Positions 16,548 to 24,727 of a stretch of DNA of 38,227 nt are shown here, piece by piece. Positions within the stretch are counted from its first letter, which is position 1; each line of letters starts with the position of its first letter. Origin of the DNA: JBEIHX01 sp040381075 (GTDB taxonomy: Bacteria > Pseudomonadota > Alphaproteobacteria > Caulobacterales > Aquidulcibacteraceae). The DNA lies in NCBI GenBank assembly GCA_040381075.1, contig JBEIHX010000032.1, positions 1 through 38,227 of the forward strand, in the 5' to 3' direction. The notes below the pieces were generated by a model, which ran no database searches, was not told where the DNA came from, and saw nothing but the letters and a program-made list of their open reading frames with translations. The translations under genes and the position numbers were made by a program.

Positions 16548-16745
16548 ATGCCGAAAATGAAGACGAAGTCCGGTGCGAAGAAGCGCTTCAAGGTGACCGC
16601 CACCGGCAAAGTGAAGCATGGGGTGGCCGGCAAGCGCCACCGCCTGATCAGCCATAGCGGCAAATACATTCGTCAGAACCGGGGAACCTCGGTCATTTCC
16701 GACTCCAACGCCCCGGCCATCCGCCGGATGCCGCCCTACGCCTGA
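16548..16745 (+). CDS. rpmI: 50S ribosomal protein L35
   Basis: The 65-aa L35 begins MPKMKTKSGAKKRFKVTATG and includes the conserved KRHRL segment and RRMPPYA end; length and basic composition are as usual. An in-frame ATG four codons upstream was rejected because GGAG lies at correct spacing from 16548 and MPKxKT is the standard N-terminus. rplT follows 26 bp later. infC, often upstream, is not here. Confidence 0.95.
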   Translation: MPKMKTKSGAKKRFKVTATGKVKHGVAGKRHRLISHSGKYIRQNRGTSVISDSNAPAIRRMPPYA

Positions 16746-16771
16746 TCGGCCTTTTAAAGGACCAATGCCCC

Positions 16772-17125
16772 ATGGCTCGCATTAAAGCCGGCGAACAGAC
16801 CCGCGCCCGCCGCAAGAAGATCCTGAAAGCCGCAAAAGGCTACTCAGGTCGGCGCAAGAACACCATCCGCACCGCCACCGCCGCCGTCTGGCGTGCGGGA
16901 CAGTGGGCCTACAAGGACCGCAAACAGAAGAAGCGCAACTTCCGCGCCTTGTGGATCCAGCGCATCAACGCTGCAGTGCGTGAATTCGACATGACCTATT
17001 CCAGCTTCATCAACGGCCTCGTGAAGGCCGGCGTTGAGATCGACCGCAAGCTGCTCGCCGATCTCGCCATGAACCAGCCGGAATCGTTTAAGGCCATCGT
17101 GGAGAAGGCCCGCGCCGCCGCGTGA
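16772..17125 (+). CDS. rplT: 50S ribosomal protein L20
   Basis: The 117-aa L20 is needed early in 50S assembly and in E. coli acts as translational repressor of its own operon. The sequence has the typical N-terminus MARIKAG, the highly basic RARRKKILKAAKGYSGRRKN segment, RDRKxKKRNFRxLWIxRINA-type core and the C-terminal LADLAMNQPESFKAIV. It is co-transcribed with rpmI and followed by pheS, an arrangement common in bacteria. Confidence 0.97.
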   Translation: MARIKAGEQTRARRKKILKAAKGYSGRRKNTIRTATAAVWRAGQWAYKDRKQKKRNFRALWIQRINAAVREFDMTYSSFINGLVKAGVEIDRKLLADLAMNQPESFKAIVEKARAAA

Positions 17126-17157
17126 GCGGTTCGCGCATCGGCGCTTTCTCCGGCGAA

Positions 17158-17171
17158 CCCCGCGTGCGGGG
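17158..17171. promoter_or_regulatory. short GC hairpin between rplT and pheS
   Basis: CCCCGC-GT-GCGGGG, perfect 6-bp arms (5 bp with a 4-nt loop if folded). There is no following T-run, so it is not a standard intrinsic terminator; it may modulate read-through into pheST. Confidence 0.35.
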
Positions 17172-17210
17172 AACGCCCGCGCGCGGCCGCAAACCACGCG
17201 TGGATGAGCC

Positions 17211-18284
17211 ATGACTGACATGATGAAACTGGAAGCTGACCTCATGGATGGGGTCGCGCGCGCGCTCGACGACAGCGCGCTTGAAGCCGTCCGCGTCCAT
17301 GCGCTCGGCAAGTCCGGCGTGATCACGCTGCAGCTGCGCAGCCTGGGGCAGATGAGTCCGCAGGAACGCCAGATCGCCGGGCCGGCCCTCAATGGCGTCA
17401 GGGACCGCCTGTCGGCCGCCATCGCCGCGCGCAGGGCCGAGCTTGAGGCCGCAGCCCTTGAGGCGCGTCTGGCCACCGACCGGGTGGACGTGACGCTGCC
17501 GCCTGTCCCCCGCCCGCAGGGCGCCATTCATCCTGTAAGCCAGGTGATCGAAGAACTGCTCGCCATCGGCGCCGACATGGGCTTTGCGCTCGCCGAGGGC
17601 CCCGAGATCGAGACCGATTTCAACAATTTCACGGCGCTCAACTTCCCGGAGAAGCATCCCGCCCGCGACATGCATGACACGTTTTTCTTTCCGGCAGGCG
17701 AAGATGGGACCCGCTATCTGCTGCGCACCCACACAAGTCCGGTGCAGATCCGCACCATGCTTGCCCGCAAACCCCCAATCCGCATTCTGGCGCCGGGGCG
17801 CACCTATCGCTGCGACAGCGATCAGACCCACACCCCGATGTTTCACCAGATCGAAGGCCTCGTGATCGGCGAGGATATCCATATGGGTCACCTCAAATGG
17901 ACCCTGATGGAGTTCATTCGCGCCTTCTTTGAGCTCGACAGCGTGAACGTGCGCCTTCGCCCGCATCATTTCCCGTTTACTGAGCCGTCAGCCGAAATGG
18001 ACGTGCGCTGCGACCGCTCCGGCGGCAGTGTGAAGATCGGTCAGGGAACTGACTGGATGGAGATTCTCGGCTGCGGCATGGTCCACCCGAATGTGCTGCG
18101 CCACTGCGGCGTCGATCCAGAGAAGTACTCCGGCTTCGCCTGGGGCATGGGCGTGGATCGGCTCGCAATGCTGAAATACGGCATGCCTGACCTGCGCGAT
18201 TTCTTCGCCGCCGACACGCGCTGGCTGTCGCATTTCGGTTTCAATCCCACCATCACGCCCAGCCTCGCGACGGGTCTGAGCTGA
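17211..18284 (+). CDS. pheS: phenylalanyl-tRNA synthetase alpha subunit
   Basis: This is the catalytic subunit of the (alpha-beta)2 class II synthetase that charges tRNA-Phe. The 357-aa sequence has the N-terminal coiled-coil region (about residues 1-85), motif 2 in PGRTYRCDSDQTHTPMFHQIEGL and motif 3 in GFAWGMGVDRLAMLKYGMPDLRDFF. The phenylalanine-pocket segment HTSPVQIRTM is present. It starts 85 bp after rplT and is followed by pheT after a short spacer that has been expanded by a 15-bp repeat. Confidence 0.97.
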   Translation: MTDMMKLEADLMDGVARALDDSALEAVRVHALGKSGVITLQLRSLGQMSPQERQIAGPALNGVRDRLSAAIAARRAELEAAALEARLATDRVDVTLPPVPRPQGAIHPVSQVIEELLAIGADMGFALAEGPEIETDFNNFTALNFPEKHPARDMHDTFFFPAGEDGTRYLLRTHTSPVQIRTMLARKPPIRILAPGRTYRCDSDQTHTPMFHQIEGLVIGEDIHMGHLKWTLMEFIRAFFELDSVNVRLRPHHFPFTEPSAEMDVRCDRSGGSVKIGQGTDWMEILGCGMVHPNVLRHCGVDPEKYSGFAWGMGVDRLAMLKYGMPDLRDFFAADTRWLSHFGFNPTITPSLATGLS

Positions 18285-18290
18285 TGACGC

Positions 18291-18350
18291 CGCCCAGTCA
18301 CGCTGCGCCCAGTCACGCTGCGCCCAGTCACGCTGCGCCCGGTCACGCTG
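18291..18350. repeat. 15-bp tandem repeat between pheS and pheT, 4 units
   Basis: Three exact copies of cgcccagtcacgctg, a fourth with one change, and a partial fifth fill most of the 97-bp pheS-pheT spacer. This distance would normally be a few bases in this operon. The antisense pentad would read Q-R-D-W-A. Confidence 0.95.
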
Positions 18351-18381
18351 CGCCCAGACCGCCCGAAGACGAGTCCGCATC

Positions 18382-20772
18382 ATGAAGTTCACCCTTTCCT
18401 GGTTGAAAGATCACCTCGACGCCGACGCCGATCTCGCCCGCATCGTCGATGTCATGACGATGGCCGGCATGGAGGTGGAAGACGTCTTCGATCCTGCCGC
18501 GAAGTTGTCGTCTTTCTCTGTGGCGAAGGTCATCGAGGCCAGGCCGCATCCCAATGCGGATCGCCTGCGCGTGTGTCAGGTCGACACCAGGGACGGGCGC
18601 AGGGAGATCGTGTGCGGCGCGCCGAACGCCCGGGCCGGCATGACCACCATCTATGCCCCCATCGGCGCATATGTGCCCGGCATCGGTGTAACCCTTGAGG
18701 CCCGGCCCGTCCGCGGCGTCGTGTCCAACGGCATGCTGTGTTCAGCGAAGGAACTTGAAGCCGGCGAGGAGTCAGACGGCATTCTTGACCTCAAGGGCGA
18801 CTGGCCGGTGGGCGCCCCCGCCGCCGAAGCGCTCGGCCTCGCGGATCCCGTGATCGACTTTGAGGTGACGCCCAACCGGCCTGACTGGCTTGGCGTCGCC
18901 GGCATCGCGCGCGAGCTCGCCGCCGCCGGCCTCGGCGCACGCCGCACCCCGCCTGTGCGCCCGGTCAAAGGCGCCTTTCCATGCCCGGTCGAGATCCGTG
19001 TCGATGCGCCGGACGCCTGCCCGGTCTTCGCCGGGCGACTCATCCGTAGCGTGAAGAATGGGCCTTCGCCCGACTGGCTGCAGGCCCGTCTCAAGGCGGT
19101 CGGCCTGCGCCCGATCAGCGCCCTTGTGGACGTGACCAACTACCTCTCGCTTGACCGGGCCCGCCCGCTGCACGTCTACGATGCAGCCCGGCTCTGCGGT
19201 CCGGTGCGCGCGCGCCTCGGGCGGAGCGGTGAAACCCTTGATGGTCTCGACGCCAGGACCTACGCCGTGACGCCGGAAATGTGCGTGATCGCCGACGACG
19301 CGCGGGTGCTGGGCCTGGGCGGCGTGATGGGCGGGGCCTATTCCGGCGCTGGGCCTGACACCGTCGACGTGTTCCTTGAAAGCGCATGGTTTGATCCCCT
19401 GCGGACCTTCCAGACCGGACGCGCCACAGGCATCAACTCGGACGCCAAGTACCGGTTCGAGCGCGGCGTGGATCCTGGCTTCGTCATTGATGGTCTTGAA
19501 TTGGCGACCCGCATGATCCTCGATCTGTGCGGCGGAGAGGCCTCCAGCCTCGTGATCGCCGGGGCGGTTCCGCAAAGTCCCCCGCCCGTTGATTTCGACC
19601 CTGCGGAAGTGACCCGCCTCACCGGCATGCGCCTGAAGCCGCAGCGCATCCGCGCCATCCTGAAAGACCTCGGTTTTGATCCGCAGCCGCACGAAAAAAT
19701 CCTGCGCGTCGGCGTGCCGTCGTGGCGTCGCGACGTTGAGGGGCCTGCCGATCTCGTGGAGGACATCGCCCGGATCGAAGGCTTTGAGGCGCTGCCCGCC
19801 GAGCCGCTGCCGCCGCTGCCCAAAGCGCGCAGACCAATCGCCACGCCTGCCCAGAACCGCGTGCGCCTCACGCGTCGAGCGCTTGCCGGCGCGGGATTTC
19901 TGGAAGCCATCACCTGGGCGTTCCTGCCGCGCGCCCACGCCCAGGCGTTCGGCGGCGGCGCGCCGAGCCTCGTGCTCGCCAATCCGATCGCCTCCGACCT
20001 CGACACCATGCGGCCATCGCTCCTGCCCAACCTGCTGCGCGCCACCCAGCGCAACGCCGATCGCGGGCTTGGCGCAAGCCGGCTGTTCGAGACAGGCGCA
20101 GTGTTCCATGGCGGCGAACCGGGCGGGCAATGGACCGCCGCCGCAGCCGTGCGCGCCGGGCAGCCGGCGCGTCATTGGGCGGGGGCGCAAAGTCCGCCGG
20201 ACGTCTTTCAGGCCAAGGCGGATCTGTTCGCGCTCCTCGAAACGCTGGGTTTTGCGCCGGCGAGGTTTCAGATCGTCCGGGCCGACGCGCCATGGGCCCA
20301 TCCCGGTCGCGCAGGCGCCGTGAAACTCGGCCCCAGGGTGACGCTGGCCGTCTTCGGAGAGTTCCACCCGCGCACCCTGCAGGCGCTCGACGTCGATCTG
20401 CCGGCGGCTGGTTTCGAGCTCATTCTCGATCATCTGCCGGCGGAGAAGGCGCGACCTGGCAAAACGCGTCCCCCGCTGACAGCGCAGGATCTGATGCCGG
20501 TGTCGCGCGACTTCGCCTTTCTGGTGGATGACAGCGTCGCGGCGGCCGATGTGGTGCGCGCCGCATCGGGGGCGGACAAGGCGCTCATCAGCGATGTGCG
20601 GGTGTTTGATCTCTATCGGGGTCCAGGCGTGCCGGCCGGAAAGGTTTCGATCGCCGTTGAAGTGCGTCTGCAGCCGAAGGACCGGACCCTCACTGACGCA
20701 GATATTGATGCGGTTGCGAAGGCCGTCGTGGCGACGGTCGGCAAGGCGACAGGAGCGACCCTGCGGGCATGA
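18382..20772 (+). CDS. pheT: phenylalanyl-tRNA synthetase beta subunit
   Basis: This 796-aa beta subunit carries tRNA recognition and editing. Domains in order: the N-terminal EMAP-type tRNA-binding domain (about 40-150, with KVIEARPHPNADRLRVCQVD), the B3/4 editing domain (about 210-390, with SALVDVTNYLSLDRARPLHVYD), the B5 domain (about 405-475), the catalytic-like core, and the C-terminal anticodon-binding FDX-ACB domain (about 705-795, beginning LMPVSRDFAFLVDD). Length is normal. The start MKFTLSWLKDHL is the canonical one. It ends the rpmI-rplT-pheS-pheT cluster and faces the LysR gene. Confidence 0.97.
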   Translation: MKFTLSWLKDHLDADADLARIVDVMTMAGMEVEDVFDPAAKLSSFSVAKVIEARPHPNADRLRVCQVDTRDGRREIVCGAPNARAGMTTIYAPIGAYVPGIGVTLEARPVRGVVSNGMLCSAKELEAGEESDGILDLKGDWPVGAPAAEALGLADPVIDFEVTPNRPDWLGVAGIARELAAAGLGARRTPPVRPVKGAFPCPVEIRVDAPDACPVFAGRLIRSVKNGPSPDWLQARLKAVGLRPISALVDVTNYLSLDRARPLHVYDAARLCGPVRARLGRSGETLDGLDARTYAVTPEMCVIADDARVLGLGGVMGGAYSGAGPDTVDVFLESAWFDPLRTFQTGRATGINSDAKYRFERGVDPGFVIDGLELATRMILDLCGGEASSLVIAGAVPQSPPPVDFDPAEVTRLTGMRLKPQRIRAILKDLGFDPQPHEKILRVGVPSWRRDVEGPADLVEDIARIEGFEALPAEPLPPLPKARRPIATPAQNRVRLTRRALAGAGFLEAITWAFLPRAHAQAFGGGAPSLVLANPIASDLDTMRPSLLPNLLRATQRNADRGLGASRLFETGAVFHGGEPGGQWTAAAAVRAGQPARHWAGAQSPPDVFQAKADLFALLETLGFAPARFQIVRADAPWAHPGRAGAVKLGPRVTLAVFGEFHPRTLQALDVDLPAAGFELILDHLPAEKARPGKTRPPLTAQDLMPVSRDFAFLVDDSVAAADVVRAASGADKALISDVRVFDLYRGPGVPAGKVSIAVEVRLQPKDRTLTDADIDAVAKAVVATVGKATGATLRA

Positions 20773-20797
20773 GGCCGCCCTGGGCGCAGCGTGACGC

Positions 20798-21640
20798 TCA
20801 TCCGGCCGGGATCTGGGCGCGGATCCACCGGGTGCGTGGGTCGGCGTCGTTGCGCCGGTGCCAGAACACCGAAACCGGAAAGCTGCGAAGCTCGATGGGG
20901 GGGCTCGCTGTGACGAGCCCGAACCCGGACGCAAACGCATGACCGATGCGTGCGGGAAGCGTTACAAGCGCGCCGGAGGCCGCAACTGCTGCGAGCGCCG
21001 GCATGAACCCCGGCAGGCCCAGACTGACCCGACGCCTGCGACCCATCGCCTCCAGTTTGTCATCCACAATGCCGCGCATGTCCCCGCCCGGCGACACCAG
21101 GACGTGATCGGCGGCGCAATACGCCTCCAGATCGATCAGCGGCGCCTCCGGCAGGACCTCCGGGCGGCCGGCCACCACATAGCTTTCCCGGTACAGTGTA
21201 TCGCTCGAAATGGTCTGGGGCAGGTTCCAGAAGAACCCGAACGCAAGGTCCGCCCTGCCTTCGCACAGCGCCTCGACCGCGTCGTGGCGTCCGTAGGGCA
21301 GGACCGAAATGCTCAAGCCCGGCGCGGCTGCGCGCAGGCGGGCAGCCAGCGGCGGGATCAGCACCGTCTGCTGGGCGTCCAGGGCCGCGATGCGCACCAC
21401 GCCTGACGCCCTGGCCGGCTCGAAGGTCCGCGCCACGCCCAGCGCCCCGCGCAGGCTCTCCACCGCGCCCGCGACCGGCCCTTCCAGGGCGAGCGCCATG
21501 GCGGTGGGCTCCATTCCCTGCGGGCGGCGCAGAAACAGCTCATCCCCGAAAATCTCGCGAAGCCGCCGCACCGCCTGACTGACCGCAGATTGCGTCAGGC
21601 CAAGCTCTGCGGCCACATCAGTCCCGCGCCGACGCCGCAC
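20798..21640 (-). CDS. LysR-family transcriptional regulator, start uncertain
   Basis: This LysR-type regulator has an N-terminal winged HTH (TDVAAELGLTQSAVSQAVRRLREIFGDELFLRR) and a C-terminal periplasmic-binding-protein-like effector domain (VRIAALDAQQTVLIPPL... ADLAFGFFWNLP). The first GTG (21640) gives 280 aa, but LysR-like sequence continues in frame upstream without a usual start codon (LRRLDLTLLLIFLGLV, to about 21685). The next ATG upstream (21709) is followed after three codons by TAA. The real start may be CTG at 21664, or the gene may carry a nonsense mutation. It is divergent from the oxidoreductase at 21784, a common LysR-target arrangement, with a dyad between them. Confidence 0.8.
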   Translation of the reverse strand: MRRRRGTDVAAELGLTQSAVSQAVRRLREIFGDELFLRRPQGMEPTAMALALEGPVAGAVESLRGALGVARTFEPARASGVVRIAALDAQQTVLIPPLAARLRAAAPGLSISVLPYGRHDAVEALCEGRADLAFGFFWNLPQTISSDTLYRESYVVAGRPEVLPEAPLIDLEAYCAADHVLVSPGGDMRGIVDDKLEAMGRRRRVSLGLPGFMPALAAVAASGALVTLPARIGHAFASGFGLVTASPPIELRSFPVSVFWHRRNDADPRTRWIRAQIPAG

Positions 21641-21686
21641 AAGACCAAGAAAGATCAGCAGCAGCGTGAGGTCGAGCCGCCTGAGT

Positions 21687-21706
21687 TCTGAATCTCTTTA
21701 TTCAGA
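21687..21706. promoter_or_regulatory. perfect inverted repeat, candidate LysR operator
   Basis: TCTGAAT-CTCTTT-ATTCAGA: two 7-bp arms and a 6-bp AT-rich spacer in the divergent LysR/oxidoreductase region. LysR-type proteins bind interrupted dyads of this kind (T-N11-A core). It overlaps the presumed start region of the LysR gene, fitting autoregulation. Confidence 0.5.
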
Positions 21707-21783
21707 CATGACCGATATTCATTTTCGTTTCTATCGCCAGGGGCACACCCTGAGCATGGAAGAAGACGCAAGAGGCGGTCCGG

Positions 21784-22434
21784 ATGCGGGTGGCGATCAT
21801 TGGGGCGGGCTCTGTCGGCGGGGCGATCGCCCGGGGTCTCGCGGGCAGGGGTCTCGCGGGCAGGACCTATGATGTGACGATTGGCGTTCGCGATCCCTCC
21901 CGGCCTGACCTGGCCGCGCTCGCTGCGGCGAGCGGCGCGCGCCTCGCGCCGCCGCCCGAGGCTGCAGCTGCTGGCGACATCGTCATCCTGGCGCTGCCCT
22001 GGGCGGCCGCAGAAAGCGCCGTACGCAGCCTCGGCGACCTGTCCGGCAGGTCGGTGATCGACTGCATGAACCCCCTGGTGATGGTCAACGGGGCCATCAG
22101 TCTCGCCATCGGCCACACCGACAGCGGCGGGGAGACCGTGGCGCGCTGGCTGCCGGGCGCGCATGTGGTCAAAACCCTGAACCAGGTGGGCGCGGAGATC
22201 ATGGCCCGGAACGACCATTTGCCCCGCCGGCCCGTGCAGTTCGTGGCCGGAGACGACAGCGCCGCCAAGGCCAAGGCGACCGCTCTCGTCACGGCTCTCG
22301 GCTTTGACGTCCTCGACGCAGGCGACCTTTCCAGGTCGCGCATCCTTGAGCCCCTCGCCATGGTGTGGATCAATCAGGCGCTCTTGCGCGGCAAGGGCCG
22401 CGACTGGGCGTTCGCCGCTGTCGACGCACGCTAG
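21784..22434 (+). CDS. NADP oxidoreductase, coenzyme F420-dependent-like
   Basis: This 216-aa protein has an N-terminal Rossmann fold (VAIIGAGSVGGAIA, nucleotide-binding GxGxxG at residues about 7-14) and the F420:NADPH oxidoreductase-like layout: TIGVRDPS after beta-2, DIVILALPW, NPL, and VKTLNQVGAEIM. Bacterial members without F420 are usually NADPH-binding reductases of unknown substrate. A 15-bp duplication at 21835-21864 inserts an extra GLAGR pentapeptide between the first helix and the second strand. It is divergently transcribed from the LysR gene, which probably controls it. Confidence 0.8.
   Translation: MRVAIIGAGSVGGAIARGLAGRGLAGRTYDVTIGVRDPSRPDLAALAAASGARLAPPPEAAAAGDIVILALPWAAAESAVRSLGDLSGRSVIDCMNPLVMVNGAISLAIGHTDSGGETVARWLPGAHVVKTLNQVGAEIMARNDHLPRRPVQFVAGDDSAAKAKATALVTALGFDVLDAGDLSRSRILEPLAMVWINQALLRGKGRDWAFAAVDAR
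21835..21864. repeat. in-frame 15-bp duplication in the oxidoreductase gene
   Basis: Two exact copies of ggtctcgcgggcagg encode GLAGR-GLAGR. Homologous Rossmann proteins normally have one such segment here, so it appears to be a recent five-residue insertion. Confidence 0.85.
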
Positions 22435-22490
22435 CGCGCCGTCACGCCGATCTCATCCCGACACAAACGACATCCCGGGCCGGCGCCCGC

Positions 22491-22835
22491 GGCCGGTACT
22501 TCAACACGGTCGACCTGGTGAACCGTCTTGAGGAGGAAAGCCGGAGGGGTAAAACGGGCGTCCTGGCCGCACAGCCGGCCCGCCTCGACCTCATCGTCCT
22601 GGACGAACTGGGCTATCTGCCCTTCGCCCGATCGGGCGGACAGTTGCTGTTTCATCTGATCAGCAAGCTCTACGAACGCACGTCGGTGATCGTCACCACC
22701 AACCTTGCCTTTGGCGAGTGGCCGACCGTTTTCGGCGACCCCAAGATGACTACCGCGCTGCTCGATCGGATTACCCATCACTGCGACATCGTCGAGACAG
22801 GCAACGAAAGCTGGCGTTTCAAGCATCGCCGCTGA
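22491..22835 (+). pseudogene. IstB-like ATPase fragment (IS21 family), first remnant
   Basis: This is the C-terminal half of an IS21-family IstB helper ATPase. It reads from GRYFNTVDLVNRLEEE through a Walker B (LIVLDELGYLPFA), TSVIVTTNLAFGEWP and DRITHHCDIVETGNESWRF to the natural stop. The N-terminal half with Walker A is missing: the frame upstream is the oxidoreductase's 3' end and unrelated sequence. IstA is absent. It marks the left side of the decayed island, abutting the oxidoreductase gene by 56 bp. Confidence 0.88.
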
Positions 22836-22985
22836 CCGGCTGAAACGTCTCGCCGCGCTGCCCGCGCCTCCGGTCGGGCTACGCCCTCCCTCCGTCGCGG
22901 GCAGCGCAGAAACAGCAGCTCACATCAACATCACAAAGCCGTGCAAGAGGGGTCCCTTTTGCACGCCGATCGGGGGCGCATCGCC
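22836..22985 (+). mobile_element. IS21-family 3' flank and right-end sequence
   Basis: Downstream of the first istB fragment lies a 12-bp inverted repeat (22855-22866 with 22896-22907, GCGCTGCCCGCG / CGCGGGCAGCGC). It is followed by an end-like palindrome at 22941-22964 (GTGCAA...GGGGTCCC...TTGCAC). The phrase ggggtcccttttgcacgccgat is the kind of sequence found at ends of IS21 elements in Proteobacteria; this is from memory. The left end of the element is lost. Confidence 0.6.
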
Positions 22986-23080
22986 TCATCCAAGATGTCG
23001 CCGCTGGTCAGAAGGTGATGGCCGGGATGAAGGACGGCATTGCGCAAGTGGCGCGCGCGGTTGGGATTGATCGCTGATGA

Positions 23081-23494
23081 TCAACCATTTGCGGTCTTGC
23101 GCGGCCGCCCGCCCCGTTTGCCGTTTTCGCGCGCCGCTTGCGCCTTTGCCTCAGTCCGCGTTCGCCCACCTTTGGCGCCCATCTCGCGCGCCATCCAGGC
23201 CTTCGAACCAAACACGCCTTCGATCAAGCCGGGCACGAACAAGTCCGCATCCAGTTGCGGCCAATGCAAGCCCAGGCCCGAAGGGGTGATTTCGATGCGC
23301 GACAACGCCTCCACGCCGGCGCCTTGCAGGCCTTCCGCCAACCGTGGCGGGAAGGCAAGCTCCAGGCCGGATTGCAGCGTCACGACAACGCGGCCGACGC
23401 GGCGGTCGTAGCGCGCCGCGATGGCCGCGCTGGCTTGGCGCTGCCGGCCCATCGCGGCTTCAGCGCGCTTCAATGTGTCCTCAGTCGTCGCCAT
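23081..23494 (-). CDS. DUF2442-domain protein, putative antitoxin partner
   Basis: This 137-aa protein has a DUF2442-like middle region: DRRVGRVVVTLQSGLELAFPP followed by LSRIEITPSGLGLHWPQLDADLFVPGLIEGVFG. Its basic, Gly/Arg/Lys-rich tail (KRGGRPRK) suggests DNA binding. DUF2442 proteins are frequently paired with DUF4160 proteins in two-gene toxin-antitoxin-like modules. Here the start lies 14 bp inside the 3' end of the DUF4160 gene, so the pair is co-translated. Function is inferred from that pairing only. Confidence 0.75.
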   Translation of the reverse strand: MATTEDTLKRAEAAMGRQRQASAAIAARYDRRVGRVVVTLQSGLELAFPPRLAEGLQGAGVEALSRIEITPSGLGLHWPQLDADLFVPGLIEGVFGSKAWMAREMGAKGGRTRTEAKAQAARENGKRGGRPRKTANG

Positions 23495-23729
23495 GACTCC
23501 GATCCCATGCCAGTTGCAATTCGTTGAGGTGGCCGTTCAGCACTTTTTCAATCCGTTGAATTTCCGCCAACCGAAATCTGACGCTTTCACGCAGCGCCAC
23601 CGGACCATCCGGAGTGTTGAGACTAAACACGGCTTCGCGATCGGGCCCGATGATATGCACATGCGCAGGACGATGATCGTTGGGGTAGATCACAACCCGC
23701 CACCCATTGAAACGCAGCACTGTTGGCAT
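23481..23729 (-). CDS. DUF4160-domain protein, putative toxin partner
   Basis: This complete 82-aa protein matches the small DUF4160 family: RVVIYPNDHRPAHVHIIGPDREAVF near the N-terminus (with the characteristic PAHVHV-type motif) and a helix-rich end with RLAEIQRIEKVLNGHLNELQLAWDR. It is the first gene of a two-gene leftward unit with the DUF2442 gene, embedded between two IS21 remnants. Toxin activity is unproven; the family is often listed with TA-like modules. Confidence 0.78.
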   Translation of the reverse strand: MPTVLRFNGWRVVIYPNDHRPAHVHIIGPDREAVFSLNTPDGPVALRESVRFRLAEIQRIEKVLNGHLNELQLAWDRSHGDD

Positions 23730-23789
23730 TCATCGCACCCTTATAACCCATCTGCTTGGGTTTCGGAAGCTCCCAATGCTTGGTCAGCC

Positions 23790-24512
23790 GAGTCGCTGGC
23801 GCACGGCGTGCTCCCTTTCGATTGGAAGGCGGTCGAAGCGGAAGCTGTCGCGCGTGACCACAAGCGTTTCGTATCGCGCCTGCGCACAGCGACCCTGCGC
23901 CAGAGCGCCACGATCGAGGACGTCGACTTTCGCAGCCCCCGCGGCCTCGACCGCAAACTCTTCGCCGAGCTCGCGACCCTGAAATGGATCGACCGCGGCG
24001 AGAACTGCCTGATCATCGGCCCCACCGGCGCCGGCAAGTCATGGCTGTCGTGCGCGCTGGGCCACCAGGCATGTCGCGCCGGCCTGAGCGTCATCTATGT
24101 CCGCGTGTCGCGGCTGCCGGAAATGGTCGCGCTGGCGCGCGGCGTCGGGCGCTACGAGCGCCAGCTGAAGGCTTTGGGCCGCGTGGACCTGCTCGTGCTC
24201 GACGACTGGGGCCTTGCGCCGCTGAACGCGGAAGGTCGGCGCGACCTCATGGAAGTCGTCGATGACCGCCATGGCCGGCGCTGCACTGTCGTCACATCAC
24301 AGCTCCCGGTCGATGCCTGGCGCGCCCTCATCGGCGACCCCACCATCGCCCATGCGATGCTCGACCGCTTGGTCCACAATGCCCACCGCATCACGCTCAG
24401 CGGCCACTCACTGCGCCGAAGATCATCCAAGGACGCCGATAGCCCCGCTCAATCACAATTTTTTACGATTGCCTGCTTCGTCGGATTGGGTGTTTGGCTT
24501 GGATCGGATTGA
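23790..24512 (+). pseudogene. IstB-like ATPase fragment (IS21 family), second remnant
   Basis: This is a second, clearly different IstB. It runs from ESLAHGVLPFDWKAVEAEA through SATIEDVDFRSPRGLDRKLF, Walker A GPTGAGKSWLSCALG, Walker B LLVLDDWGLAPL, TVVTSQLPVDAW and MLDRLVHNAHRITLSG. About 45 N-terminal residues are replaced by unrelated sequence, and the frame reads through past the normal C-terminus to 24512. The catalytic motifs themselves are intact, so it could still be expressed as a truncated ATPase. No IstA is present. Confidence 0.85.
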
Positions 24513-24531
24513 CCGATTGGCTTGGATCGGA
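24494..24531. repeat. 23-bp-period direct repeat, likely IS21 end repeats
   Basis: The 15-mer ttggcttggatcgga occurs at 24494 and 24517. IS21-family elements carry multiple short direct repeats at their ends for transposase binding, so this is probably the right end of the second IS21 remnant. Confidence 0.5.
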
Positions 24532-24727
24532 ATCGGCGTTCAGCTTCGTCGGTATGCGCACTCTGGACCCGAGCCACGCCCCCGCGCACGAGGAAATGGG
24601 GCCGCCTATCGCAAAGTTCGGTCGCTTCGCGGTCCGGTGAGGGTTTTTCTGATAGCCCGGAATGTATCATGACCGGCGAATAGATTGTCTATAACCAATC
24701 AGAGTACTGCGAATTGATCGTCTTTAG

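Noticed and set aside
18772..20940. 722-codon frame antisense to pheT
   Set aside because: pheT is unambiguous on the plus strand.
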